A program made the position numbers and the translations under genes. A stretch of DNA of 64,000 bases from an uncultured Armatimonadota bacterium (GTDB taxonomy: Bacteria; Armatimonadota; Fimbriimonadia; Fimbriimonadales; Fimbriimonadaceae), in assembly GCA_903927345.1 (NCBI GenBank), contig CAIYMO010000055.1:1-64000 (forward strand). The letters run 5' to 3'. The notes beneath the pieces were generated by a model. The model was not told where the DNA came from. It ran no database searches and saw only the letters and a list, made by a program, of their open reading frames with translations. Below, piece by piece: positions 6,653 to 14,540 of the stretch; within the stretch, counting starts at the first letter, position 1, and each line of letters starts with the position of its first letter.

Positions 6653-8286
6653 TGAGCTTCACTCTCCAAGACGTATTGGCAAAGCTGCCAAGCGCCAAGA
6701 GGAATGGGACTGGCTACCAAGCCTGCTGCCCAGCCCACGACGACAAGAACCCATCTCTGTCTATAACTGAGACAAGTGGCAAAGTGCTCCTCAAATGCCA
6801 CGCTGGTTGCAAGTACGAAGCCATTGTGAAAGCCCTTGGGCTTTGGGAAACTTCTCCACCGAAGCCTTCGAAAATCGAGAAGAAGGAGGTGGCTTCGTAC
6901 GGCTACCACGATGCTTCAGGTCGGTTAGTGTACGAAGTGGTGCGCTACGAGCCAAAGGACTTCCGCCAGCGAAGAGTTGAAGCGGATGGTCGCCGGATCT
7001 GGGATATGAAAGACGTTCAACGAGTCCTGTACCGTCTTCCAGCGGTGCTTGAGGCTGTCAAGAAGGGAGAAATCATCTACATCACCGAAGGTGAAAAGGA
7101 TGCGGACAACTTGGGCAGATTAGGAGTAGTTGCCACAACTAATTCCGGTGGAGCCTCAAAATGGCAAGACTCGTACACCGCTGACCTTTCCGGGTCGCAT
7201 GTCGTGGTCATAGTAGATCGGGACGATGCTGGAACCAAACATGCCCTTAAGCTCAAAGTGGAGCTAGAGCCGGTTTGCAAGTCAATCCACTTCGTGCGAG
7301 CGAAAGAAGGCAAAGACGCCTCAGATCATATGACTGCTGGATTCGGACTGGACGAGTTCATCCCATTTGGATTCCCCAGAACCGGCAACGGGCTGTTGAC
7401 ACTTCAGCAACTGTACGAACTTCCCCCGGAGGAGGTGAGTTGGACTGTTGAGGGTCTGCTTCCCGCTGGGAGTCTTAGCATCCTCATCGCCAAGCCCAAG
7501 GTTGGTAAGAGCTCGCTCATTCGCGAACTTGTCAGGGATGTTGCACTCGGTCAGACATTCCTTGGAAGGCAAGTAGACCCTGGTCCTGTCATCTACCTAG
7601 CGTTTGAGGAACGGATTCACAGCGTTAGAGAAGCGTTTGAGGCAATGGCAGTGTCGCCAGATGCTCCCATTCTGCTCACAGTTAACAAGTCAGATTGTCC
7701 CGATGTTGAGACACTCGTCAAGCTCATTGAGAAGCACAAGCCCTCTCTAGTGATCATTGACACATTGATCCGCTTCTGCAAGGTCCAGGACCTCAATGAC
7801 TATGTCGGAGTCACAAGGGCGATGGAGCCACTTGCTGAACTAGCCAGATCTTCAGGCTGCTCAATCCTTGTAAGCCATCACGGGAAGAAGGGCGAAACGG
7901 AAAACAACGGTGATAGCGCATTAGGTTCTACCGCGTTGTTTGGCATGGTAGACACCCTGATCCGTATTAGGGTGGATGGTAGTAACCGGCGCATCATCTC
8001 AACTGAGCAGCGGTACGGCGACTCTTTAGAGTCGTCCATGCTGAGTATGGACCGTGCTACAAAGCGAATCCATATCGAAGGTTCGCTGCATCAGGATAGG
8101 ATGAAGTCAATAAGGGCAGACATCCTCGATCTGTTCAATGGGGCTCCAATCTCGCTGCCCGTGATCCGTGGTGTGATCAAGGACAATAAGGTCCCGCAAC
8201 TCCTCAATGAGATGGTTGCCGAGGGAATCCTTAAGCGAACTGGTAGTGGCAAGAAGAACAGTCCATTTGAGTTCGAGCTCATCTAA
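6652..8286 (+). CDS. Primase-helicase (CHC2-like zinc finger, TOPRIM, RepA-like ATPase)
   Basis: The 544-residue protein starts at GTG 6652, placed 7 bp after GGAGG. A zinc-finger region (C25, C26, H29, C49, H50, C53) is followed by a TOPRIM domain with EGEKDADN (147-154) and VDRDDAG (188-194), then a RecA-fold ATPase with Walker A KPKVGKSS (281-288) and Walker B LVIIDT (to D370). A short winged-helix-like end closes it. Proteins with this order prime and unwind DNA during replication of plasmids and integrative elements. It probably supports replication of the excised element. A longer reading frame back to 6499 overlaps the HTH gene and is rejected. Confidence 0.85.
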   Translation: MSFTLQDVLAKLPSAKRNGTGYQACCPAHDDKNPSLSITETSGKVLLKCHAGCKYEAIVKALGLWETSPPKPSKIEKKEVASYGYHDASGRLVYEVVRYEPKDFRQRRVEADGRRIWDMKDVQRVLYRLPAVLEAVKKGEIIYITEGEKDADNLGRLGVVATTNSGGASKWQDSYTADLSGSHVVVIVDRDDAGTKHALKLKVELEPVCKSIHFVRAKEGKDASDHMTAGFGLDEFIPFGFPRTGNGLLTLQQLYELPPEEVSWTVEGLLPAGSLSILIAKPKVGKSSLIRELVRDVALGQTFLGRQVDPGPVIYLAFEERIHSVREAFEAMAVSPDAPILLTVNKSDCPDVETLVKLIEKHKPSLVIIDTLIRFCKVQDLNDYVGVTRAMEPLAELARSSGCSILVSHHGKKGETENNGDSALGSTALFGMVDTLIRIRVDGSNRRIISTEQRYGDSLESSMLSMDRATKRIHIEGSLHQDRMKSIRADILDLFNGAPISLPVIRGVIKDNKVPQLLNEMVAEGILKRTGSGKKNSPFEFELI

Positions 8287-8342
8287 CAAAGATTCTGTTT
8301 CTGTTCATTCCTATATATAGGAAGAATGGAAAACGGAAACGA

Positions 8343-8378
8343 AGTGGCCACTCTTCGGTGTTGCAGAGTGGCTACTTT
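8343..8378 (+). terminator. Hairpin after primase gene
   Basis: AGTGGCCACTCT (8343-8354) pairs with AGAGTGGCTACT (8365-8376) with one G-T pair, followed by a weak T-run (TTTCC). It lies 57 bp after the primase stop and probably ends that transcript. Confidence 0.5.
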
Positions 8379-8445
8379 CCTAAGAACATTTTGAGCAGAC
8401 GTTCGTCTATATAATTGGGGAATCCCCATAGGCGTAGCACAACAG

Positions 8446-8727
8446 ATGGCATGGGAGACCCGGCGTAATGGTAACCGCTACTACTACACGAAGAAACGTG
8501 TTGGTAACCGTGTCATCAGTGAGTACCACGGCAAAGGCGAAGTTGCCGAGTTAGTCGAAGGGCTGATACTCGAGGACAAAACCGAAAGAAGTTTGCTACG
8601 CAAAGCTCGCACGGACCAACGAGAGATTGATTCGTCAATCACAGACTTTATAGCAACGTTGAAACAACTGATCGCTGAACAACTTGAAGCAGATGGATAC
8701 AAGTATCACAAAGGCCAGTGGCGATAA
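8446..8727 (+). CDS. Small conserved mobile-element protein
   Basis: The product has 93 residues and begins MAWETRRNGNRYYYTKKRVG, then NRVISEYHGKGEVAELV. Short proteins with this start (WE.R.NG..YY..KR.G.RV.SEY.G.G) are, from memory, common in mobile DNA of Planctomycetes and Armatimonadota, but their function is unknown. The N-terminal part is basic and rich in aromatic residues; the rest is helical. The next gene overlaps its end by 35 bp, suggesting the two work as a pair. Confidence 0.65.
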   Translation: MAWETRRNGNRYYYTKKRVGNRVISEYHGKGEVAELVEGLILEDKTERSLLRKARTDQREIDSSITDFIATLKQLIAEQLEADGYKYHKGQWR

Positions 8728-9187
8728 CAAAATCGAGCGAGACGAGGCGTATGACATCCTCTATGCAGCTCAAGGTCGCAAACTCGAAGGTGACGAACTC
8801 AAGCAATTGCAAAAGGTTTTGTCGGACGTTCCAGGGATCTGGAAAGCAGTTGGGAAGTTGGGTGATCAGCTGCGCTCAAATGCCCTTGGCGTCTTTGATG
8901 ACAACACGCTCGTGCAAGAGTCTGTGAAGATTGGAATGGAGCAGATGCGTAAAGATCTGCGCACTCAGTACAAGTCACCTGTCGAGCTTCTTGCCATTGA
9001 ACAGGTCATCACCTGCTGGCTCCAGTGTCAACTTACAGGTCTGCGCATGGAAAGCGCGACAAAGGGAAGCCACGGATTTCGTGAAGGGATGTATTGGGAG
9101 CAACGGTACACACAAAGCATGAACCGGCTTAATCGGTCGATGGAAGTGCTGGTTCGCCTAACATCGCTTGCTAAGCAGGTTCGATAA
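8693..9187 (+). CDS. Helical mobile-element protein, partner of the upstream gene
   Basis: The 164-residue protein (ATG 8693; TTG 8684 is an alternative) is strongly helical, without signal peptide or recognised domain. It ends MNRLNRSMEVLVRLTSLAKQ, a charged helix. It overlaps the preceding gene by 35 bp in another frame and runs 17 bp into the convergent integrase gene. I have no function to propose beyond membership of the element. Confidence 0.65.
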   Translation: MDTSITKASGDNKIERDEAYDILYAAQGRKLEGDELKQLQKVLSDVPGIWKAVGKLGDQLRSNALGVFDDNTLVQESVKIGMEQMRKDLRTQYKSPVELLAIEQVITCWLQCQLTGLRMESATKGSHGFREGMYWEQRYTQSMNRLNRSMEVLVRLTSLAKQVR

Positions 9188-10331
9188 AGATTGATTCAAG
9201 GTGCTCAGCGGCCTGTTTGAGAGCTGTCGGAACAGCATGACCGTAGATGTTGGCTGTTAGTGTGATTTGACTATGCCCAAGTTGATCTCTCACTACTGAG
9301 AGAGGCGAGCCACCTGCAAGAAGTAAGGAAGCCGCCGTATGGCGAAGCTTATGAAAGCTCATCGGTTTGAGTCCTGCTCGGATCATAAGCTCCTTAAGCC
9401 GGGAATCAACATACTTTGCATCAAGGGGATTCCCAACAGAGTTGAGGAAGACGAGTCGCATCGTATTTTGTCCTTGCTTGAGCTTGAGTGCCTGGTCCAG
9501 ACGGATACCTTCGAGAACCGTCTTTGCTGCTTCAGACATGTACAGCTTTCGCCTCGAGCGGCTTGTCTTGAGCGACTTGAGCTGGAGTTTGCCATCTATG
9601 CGCTGAAGCTGGCGGTCAACCCGAATCGTGCGCGTCTCGAAGTCAATATCATCCCATGTGAGTCCGGAGGCTTCTCCAAATCTAAGGCCAGTCAGCACCG
9701 TGAGCGATATGATTCCCGAGAGTGGGTGTTCCTTTGCTTCGTTCAGGAGCTTTGACACTTCTGCAGGTTGCAAGTACTGGGGATCCTTCCGCTCCATCTT
9801 TGGAAGTGTCACCCTCTTCACGACGTTCTCGGCCACTGCCCCATTCTTGAACGCCTGTGTGAGTGCGCTTCTGAGCGTCGCGATGATTCCTCGCACAGTT
9901 TCGGAACTTAGGACTGATCCGTCAGTCTGCGGCTTTGACTTGGTATTGATTAGGGTCTGAACCATCATGGGTGTCAACTTTCTCAACTTGACGTTTCCAA
10001 GAGTTGGAACGATGTGGATTCGGATCATCCGCTCATAGTAGGACGTTGTCATCGGCTGCTTGTGTGGACGAACGTATGTATCCAGCCACTCGGTAAGGAA
10101 GGCAGAGAGCGAAGTATCTCGGCCAGCGGGTTGAAGTTCTCCTTGTTTTGCCTTCACAGACGTAGCAACAGCCAGGTCAATAGCTTCCTTCTGGGTCTTA
10201 CAAGTTCCAGATTTACGCTGCGGATTTCCCGTAACCGGATGGTAGCCGATCGTGACCGCCCAGCCCCACCTCTTGTCCTTCCGCTGAAAGACAGAATAAC
10301 CCTGTGCGACCCTGCTCGACTTTCTTGCCAT
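9171..10331 (-). CDS. Tyrosine-type site-specific integrase
   Basis: The 386-residue protein has an N-terminal arm-binding-like segment (YSVFQRKDKRWGWAVTIGY), a core-binding SAM-like domain (about 75-175) and a catalytic domain with the full set: R217 in TGLRFGE, K255 in LKSLKTSRSRR, H327 and R330 in HKLRH, H353 in QLGHSQ and Y363 in NIYGH. It is complete and should be active. The gene points away from the truncated tRNA-Lys and its start lies 150 bp from it, the usual arrangement for integration into a tRNA 3' end. Confidence 0.93.
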   Translation of the reverse strand: MARKSSRVAQGYSVFQRKDKRWGWAVTIGYHPVTGNPQRKSGTCKTQKEAIDLAVATSVKAKQGELQPAGRDTSLSAFLTEWLDTYVRPHKQPMTTSYYERMIRIHIVPTLGNVKLRKLTPMMVQTLINTKSKPQTDGSVLSSETVRGIIATLRSALTQAFKNGAVAENVVKRVTLPKMERKDPQYLQPAEVSKLLNEAKEHPLSGIISLTVLTGLRFGEASGLTWDDIDFETRTIRVDRQLQRIDGKLQLKSLKTSRSRRKLYMSEAAKTVLEGIRLDQALKLKQGQNTMRLVFLNSVGNPLDAKYVDSRLKELMIRAGLKPMSFHKLRHTAASLLLAGGSPLSVVRDQLGHSQITLTANIYGHAVPTALKQAAEHLESIFIEPA

Positions 10332-10354
10332 CGTGGTCTTATTTTATCGCAATT

Positions 10355-10387
10355 TGACAGCAGAATGACAGCAGAGTTGACAGCAGA
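10355..10387 (+). repeat. Three direct repeats TGACAGCAGA near integrase
   Basis: TGACAGCAGA occurs at 10355-10364, 10366-10375 and 10378-10387, with spacing of 11 and 12 bp, about one helical turn. They lie between the integrase start and the tRNA attachment site, where arm-type binding sites of tyrosine integrases or excisionase sites are usually found. They also overlap the likely integrase promoter, so binding could autoregulate it. Confidence 0.7.
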
Positions 10388-10482
10388 TAAGAGATATTCG
10401 GAGATGTCAGTAGACTTTGGATGTTCGAATTTGAACCTAGATTTTGATTCAAAGAAGTCGAAATTTGATATTTACCATGTAA

Positions 10483-10527
10483 CTCTTAATCACTTGGTCC
10501 TGGGTTCGAGTCCCAGTCGGTCCACCA
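10483..10527 (+). tRNA. Truncated tRNA-Lys(CTT), 3' half (attachment site)
   Basis: From the anticodon loop CTCTTAA (10483-10489; anticodon CTT) onward the tRNA is perfect: stem TCACT, variable loop, T arm CTGGG-TTCGAGT-CCCAG, acceptor strand TCGGTCC, A73 and encoded CCA (10525-10527). The DNA before it does not supply the matching anticodon stem, D arm or 5' acceptor strand (expected GGACCGA). It is therefore the 3' remnant created by integration of the element; a functional copy should exist at the other end. Confidence 0.8.
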
Positions 10528-10533
10528 AGTTTT

Positions 10534-10559
10534 AAGCCACCTAACTAGGTGGCTTTTTT
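10534..10559 (+). terminator. Terminator after tRNA-Lys remnant
   Basis: GCCACCTA-AC-TAGGTGGC followed by six T residues. It is the original terminator of the host tRNA-Lys gene, now separated from the 5' half. Confidence 0.8.
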
Positions 10560-10961
10560 GTTTGGACCCGAGTTAGAGTTTGGTTTTTATGAAAACCAAA
10601 GAGTCGTGGGATGCGTTTGCAGTTTCAGCGTTTGCGTCAAGCCGGACTTTAGTAGAAATCGCATTCGTTCGGCAGCAGCGTGGATTACCGATCCGGGGGG
10701 AAAGGGGGACACGGTCGCTATTGATTCGAGATAACTGGTTGTTGCGAAGAGGGTTGAAATCCAGTTGGGTAACCAATGCAGCTCCACATTTCGAGATCGC
10801 TCTTCGTTTAGGTGCAACTCCTATCAATATTGCCAGTATTGCGCTTGTGCCGTTTAACCCGCTCTTACAACTGTCAGACTATTTGACGTTGAGTTGGTAT
10901 CTCGGGCAATCTGTGAGATTGCTCCAGAAGCCTGACGTAATAACTTTGTTTAGGTAAGCGA
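10560..10961. other. Intergenic region without a convincing gene
   Basis: An open frame of 125 codons at 10580-10957 exists, but it has no recognisable domain, no ribosome binding site and an odd composition. I see no RNA gene or repeat here. Confidence 0.4.
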
Positions 10962-11759
10962 ATGAGAGTGAGTTTTAAGTTTTTGAGTGTGGTCGGCTTT
11001 GCCGGATTATCCTTGGCGGGAAATGCGCAAGTATTGTTGGACAGCAGCTTTGAGATTCAAGCTGGAACTCAAAATACACCATTCTGGCAGCAACCATCCG
11101 GGGCGAAATGGGGATCATCTTGGACTTCTTGGGGATGGAGCTCATGGCAATCAATTCAGAGTGGAGGAGCGTGGACGGGTGGTGCTCTTGCTCGGACTGA
11201 GGAGTATGCAACGGGTTGGAAGTGGGCTCATTCGGGTGATGTTTTTGGAATCATCAAGGATCGTCAAACCATGTCCCAGACCTTTACTGCCACTCAAGAT
11301 GCAGTTGGGACACTTAACTGGTTCGATGCTAACCGAGCATCTTGGCGCGAACATACGTGGTACGGGAGACAAAACGATTACAGTGTTACGTTGACTGATT
11401 CGGTTGGAAATGTCCAGTTGATAGGCAATTTTACGAGCAAAGTCTTTCTCGGGAGCGATGCGAACAGTTGGACCAACACTGGAGACGATCGCTTTACGCT
11501 CGCAGGCAAACAAGGCTGGTTTGCACGCACCGGAAACAATGTGAATTTGGTCAGTGGAGTGAAATATACACTCAGCTTCAACAGCTTGAGCCCCTATCTA
11601 TATGACTCCGCAGGCAACGTCTCGGGTGTCGATGATCGTTCAACTTTGCTCGATGATATCCAGTTTTCGGTTACGCCTGTCCCAGAACCTGCGACGGCGA
11701 CAGTTCTCGGGCTCGGCTTGATCGGCACTTTGGGAAGAAGGCGCCAGCGGAAGAACTAA
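10962..11759 (+). CDS. Secreted PEP-CTERM sorting domain protein
   Basis: The 265-residue protein starts with a signal peptide (MRVSFKFLSVVGFAGLSLAG, cleavage probably after NAQ) and ends with a PEP-CTERM signal: VPEPATATVLGLGLIGTL, then RRRQRKN, i.e. the PEP motif, a hydrophobic span and a basic tail. The central part is rich in Trp and aromatic residues, with jelly-roll-like beta segments, and carries no catalytic motif I recognise. PEP-CTERM proteins are cut and anchored or released by an exosortase; that enzyme is not in the window. Likely a cell-surface or matrix protein. Confidence 0.8.
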   Translation: MRVSFKFLSVVGFAGLSLAGNAQVLLDSSFEIQAGTQNTPFWQQPSGAKWGSSWTSWGWSSWQSIQSGGAWTGGALARTEEYATGWKWAHSGDVFGIIKDRQTMSQTFTATQDAVGTLNWFDANRASWREHTWYGRQNDYSVTLTDSVGNVQLIGNFTSKVFLGSDANSWTNTGDDRFTLAGKQGWFARTGNNVNLVSGVKYTLSFNSLSPYLYDSAGNVSGVDDRSTLLDDIQFSVTPVPEPATATVLGLGLIGTLGRRRQRKN

Positions 11760-11795
11760 GGATCCACAGACCTCCGACTGAAGCAGATCACTTGG

Positions 11796-13187
11796 TCATT
11801 TTGGGAATGTGACGTCCACGATTTTGTCCATTTTTAGATTGCGCAAAGATTGCCTGCGTCCGCCTGGCCAGATGATCTCTAAGTTTACTTTTCCTCGATA
11901 GTTTCCAAGACCAAAGTGTAGTTTGAGGTCATTTTGATTGCCTTCCCCAGTGCCTGCTTCGACTTGCCTTGTCAGCGTCTTGTCTCTGAGGCGAATACGG
12001 ACTTGTGCTCCTATTGCGCTTCGGTTGACCGTCTTTCCGTCTCCATGGAGTCTTACTTCTAGCCAATGTCGGCTGCTTTGTGGAGCAACGAAGAGCCTTC
12101 CTCCTGAGACCAACGAAAGGTGTCCATTATTCTGGATGTCAGCAACCGCTGCTTGATAGGTTGGGGGAAGGTCGCTCAGACCGTTGGGCTTAGTTGTGTC
12201 CACAAATTTGAACAGTCCTTCGTTGTGGTACAAGACGGGAAAGTTTGGCTTTCCGAACGATGCCACCCCGTATACAGTCGTGAAGAAGAGATCCGTCAGA
12301 CCGTCGTTATCAAAGTCTCCTACGACCGGAGACGCATACGACTCCTGATAGAAGATTCCGCAAGTTCCTTTATCATCGAATTTGTAGCCCTGAGACTGAC
12401 CCATGTTACGTAGGAAGCGAGATTTGGGCTGGTCGCCTCGGCTATCTACATGGGCAAAGTTTCCTGCAAACAAGTCGAATTCCCCGTCGTTATCGAAGTC
12501 GGCCCAGGCAGCCCCTATCGAGTGCCCACCACCAAATCCGGCAGATGTCGCAACTGCGTTGAAGTCATTGGCGACGTCTTTGAATTCTCCTCGTTGGTTC
12601 AGCCAGAGTTGATTGGGTTGCAGTCGGTAGTTCGAGGCGTAGATATCAACCGCTCCATCTCGGTTGAAGTCACAGGCGGTCACACCGCGGGTGCGGTAGT
12701 TATTGCTGGACCAACGGGTTTCGAAACGCGATCCGCCCTTGTTAAAAAGGATGTAGCTTGGGAAGGTAATTTGGCGCTCCCAATCTTCAAATCCCCCAAT
12801 GTAAAGGTCCACAAAACCATCGTTGTCAAAATCGCCCCAGCAAGCCCCCCGGGAGGATGTTGGGGGGAGGGCAGGGAGTTCCTTGGGAACAAACTTCTTT
12901 CCCGCTTCACTGTGATATAGGCGCACTTGTGACCAAGAAAACAGATCAGGGAAGCCATCGTTATCATAGTCGGCGGCAATAACGTTTCCCAATCCTTCGG
13001 CGACCTTGGTGAATCCTTTTCCCTGATCGTTTCTCCATGCCACGCCACTTGACACAAGGTCAGTCCAACCATCTTGGTCGAGATCAATAAAGCAAGCCTG
13101 CTCGTTTCCGAGCGAGAGTTTCATCTCGGTTGCGACGTCACGAAAGGGACTTGACTGTATTCCAAGAGTGAGTAAAGCGAGGAACAT
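11796..13187 (-). CDS. Secreted FG-GAP/VCBS repeat protein with ASPIC/UnbV end
   Basis: The 463-residue protein (ATG 13187; a longer frame to 13229 adds an unlikely extension) has a short signal peptide (MFLALLTLGIQSS). It carries at least six calcium-binding style repeats: DLDQDGWTD, DYDNDGFPD, DFDNDGFVD, DFNRDGAVD, DFDNDGEFD, DFDNDGLTD, consistent with an integrin-like beta-propeller. The C-terminal part (AIGAQVRIRL, then IWPGGRRQSL) matches the ASPIC/UnbV domain of CRTAC1-type proteins. Such proteins are secreted and bind calcium; the ligand here is unknown. Confidence 0.88.
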   Translation of the reverse strand: MFLALLTLGIQSSPFRDVATEMKLSLGNEQACFIDLDQDGWTDLVSSGVAWRNDQGKGFTKVAEGLGNVIAADYDNDGFPDLFSWSQVRLYHSEAGKKFVPKELPALPPTSSRGACWGDFDNDGFVDLYIGGFEDWERQITFPSYILFNKGGSRFETRWSSNNYRTRGVTACDFNRDGAVDIYASNYRLQPNQLWLNQRGEFKDVANDFNAVATSAGFGGGHSIGAAWADFDNDGEFDLFAGNFAHVDSRGDQPKSRFLRNMGQSQGYKFDDKGTCGIFYQESYASPVVGDFDNDGLTDLFFTTVYGVASFGKPNFPVLYHNEGLFKFVDTTKPNGLSDLPPTYQAAVADIQNNGHLSLVSGGRLFVAPQSSRHWLEVRLHGDGKTVNRSAIGAQVRIRLRDKTLTRQVEAGTGEGNQNDLKLHFGLGNYRGKVNLEIIWPGGRRQSLRNLKMDKIVDVTFPK

Positions 13188-13252
13188 GGGGTGTTGTGAC
13201 TCTACCCCCTCGCCGAGACAGGGGAGCAAGACGATTACTGTAAAATCCTGAT

Positions 13253-13513
13253 GTGCGATTTCGGCGTGGCTTCAAAGTGTTCAGGACACCTTCATTGCGT
13301 GGACGAATCTCTGCACGTCTTTCTCCCAAAAGGTTTCTTCGCCACAACTTGGGATTCAAGGCGCCTCGTGGCTGGGGATGGCTAACGAACCCGAAACGGG
13401 CCGCCTACAACCGAGTCTATAACCGAAGTAGCATCGGATGCGTCTGCTTGCCAGCGATGATCTTTGCTCTACTCGGTTGGCTCGTTCTTTACGTCGCTCA
13501 AAGTTCGGCGTAG
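13253..13513 (+). CDS. Small basic protein with C-terminal membrane span
   Basis: The 86-residue product has a basic N-terminus starting MRFRRGFKVFRTPSLRGRIS, vaguely like DUF4236 proteins, then NPKRAAYNRVYNRSSIGC and a membrane span (AMIFALLGWLVLYVA). A GTG start is proposed because TAAAAT stands 6 bp before it, matching the leaderless pattern seen elsewhere in the window. It overlaps the end of the convergent gene at 13498 by 16 bp. Family assignment is tentative and the gene could be spurious. Confidence 0.45.
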   Translation: MRFRRGFKVFRTPSLRGRISARLSPKRFLRHNLGFKAPRGWGWLTNPKRAAYNRVYNRSSIGCVCLPAMIFALLGWLVLYVAQSSA

Positions 13514-14151
13514 ACATCTCTGGCTTTTGCGAGCAACTGACCTTCCGAAGTGTGGCTAACATCAACCTTCTGAGTTTTGACCACTCGAGAGAAAAGCAAC
13601 TCGTTGTGCTGCTTCAGCCAACTCATGAACCGCGCCATTGCGTTGCTTGATCCATCTCCTGAGCCAAAGATGACAACTCGGTCAGCGCTGGCAAGATTTA
13701 CCGCAACTGCGCGGTAGAACTCGTCTTGGTTCGTGTGTTCGGAGTTCTTGAAATAGTCGTGAGCCGAGTGGACATGGTGGCGCAACCCTGTGGGATCGTA
13801 CGGTTCAACTTTCACGGGAATAGCGTCAACTACCTCAGTGCGGTAAATCCGTGCTCCAGCATGGTTCATCACGACAAGTGCGTGGAAATCCTCTGGTTCT
13901 GGAGGACCCTGCTCAACGCTTTCCAAAAGATGCCTGATCTGCATGACTTGCTCAACTGACATGAGGTCGGAATCCGCCGGGGAGTGGAAAACTAGGATTT
14001 TTCCATCAACGGTCACCTTCGCATTCCCGTTGTGTTCTGACTCAACCGTGCCGAGAGAGGACATGAGCGATTTCACATCGCGCCAACCAAGGTTATGAGT
14101 AAGTGGGCGTTGGAACACCGTGGTGTAGATGCGTCGTTCGTGCGTGTTCAT
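13498..14151 (-). CDS. BaeRF-like (bacterial eRF1-related) protein
   Basis: The 217-residue protein (ATG 14151) has HALVVMNHAGARIYR, DRVVIFGSGDGSSNAMARF and a C-terminal VDVSHTSEGQLLAKARDVY. These match the style of bacterial eRF1-like (BaeRF) proteins, which share the eRF1/Pelota L7Ae-like C-terminal domain and have been linked by others to ribosome rescue or stress; the function is not settled. The start codon overlaps the stop of the upstream Cys-rich gene by ATGA, making it the last gene of a three-gene coupled operon. The family call is from motif memory. Confidence 0.6.
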   Translation of the reverse strand: MNTHERRIYTTVFQRPLTHNLGWRDVKSLMSSLGTVESEHNGNAKVTVDGKILVFHSPADSDLMSVEQVMQIRHLLESVEQGPPEPEDFHALVVMNHAGARIYRTEVVDAIPVKVEPYDPTGLRHHVHSAHDYFKNSEHTNQDEFYRAVAVNLASADRVVIFGSGDGSSNAMARFMSWLKQHNELLFSRVVKTQKVDVSHTSEGQLLAKARDVYAEL

Positions 14152-14540
14152 GCTGTTTGGTTCCAGTTTTGGACGGGGCTTTTGCGGCAAGTTTCAAGAT
14201 GTCGACAAAGGTCGAGGCAGAGTTTGGACAATTGGATGATTGCGAACCAAGTTTCTGTCTGCTTGACTACTCTGCTAGACTCAAGCGCACACAACTCGCT
14301 CATCGCAATGGCTTCCTTTGTAGCGGTGTGGTTCCCTGATGCCAAAAGCTCTGCATGAAGCTCATAAGTCTTTGCGCACATGTTCAGGATGCGAACGCTT
14401 CGTGCTAACCCACCAAACTGCTGGCATTCTCGAGCGCAGAATCGACACTCTTTTGCCGCTTCAAGACATGCCTTTCGCACATCCTGAATGAGAGACTCGT
14501 AAGCTTTGCGAGAGTCGCATCGGTAGTGGGAAACAATCAC
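14148..14540 (-). CDS. Cys-rich four-helix protein, copper-storage (Csp/DUF326)-like, second member
   Basis: The 130-residue all-helical protein contains ACLEAAKECRFCARECQQF, a lone Cys in helix two (LNMCAKTY), SELCALE, and LCLDLCRHLETC in the last helix. Cysteines spaced on helix faces in CxxxC/CxxC patterns, with His (HAELL), resemble the four-helix-bundle copper-binding proteins that line a tube with Cys. The cysteine count is lower than in classical Csp proteins. No signal peptide, so it would be cytoplasmic. It overlaps both neighbours by 4 bp. Confidence 0.6.
   Translation of the reverse strand: MIVSHYRCDSRKAYESLIQDVRKACLEAAKECRFCARECQQFGGLARSVRILNMCAKTYELHAELLASGNHTATKEAIAMSELCALESSRVVKQTETWFAIIQLSKLCLDLCRHLETCRKSPVQNWNQTA

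Larger units (their letters stand above)
6440..10527. mobile_element. Integrative element, right-hand part, in tRNA-Lys
   Basis: The set excisionase-like HTH, primase-helicase, two small element proteins and a tyrosine integrase facing a truncated tRNA-Lys is typical of integrative plasmid- or phage-derived islands. The 3' half of the tRNA (10483-10527) marks the right attachment site. On this orientation the intact tRNA-Lys and left end should lie upstream, and I do not find them in 1-10480, so the true left border is probably before this window. The start given here is only the first recognisable element gene. Confidence 0.65.

Noticed and set aside
6341-10438. 13-bp inverted match AGGTTCAAATTCG / CGAATTTGAACCT as element ends
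   Set aside because: The match ends abruptly, resembles a tRNA T-loop word, and does not coincide with the tRNA fragment; it could be chance.
10580-10957. 125-codon open frame after the tRNA-Lys remnant
   Set aside because: No ribosome binding site, no family, no leaderless box, and it overlaps several equally long open frames.
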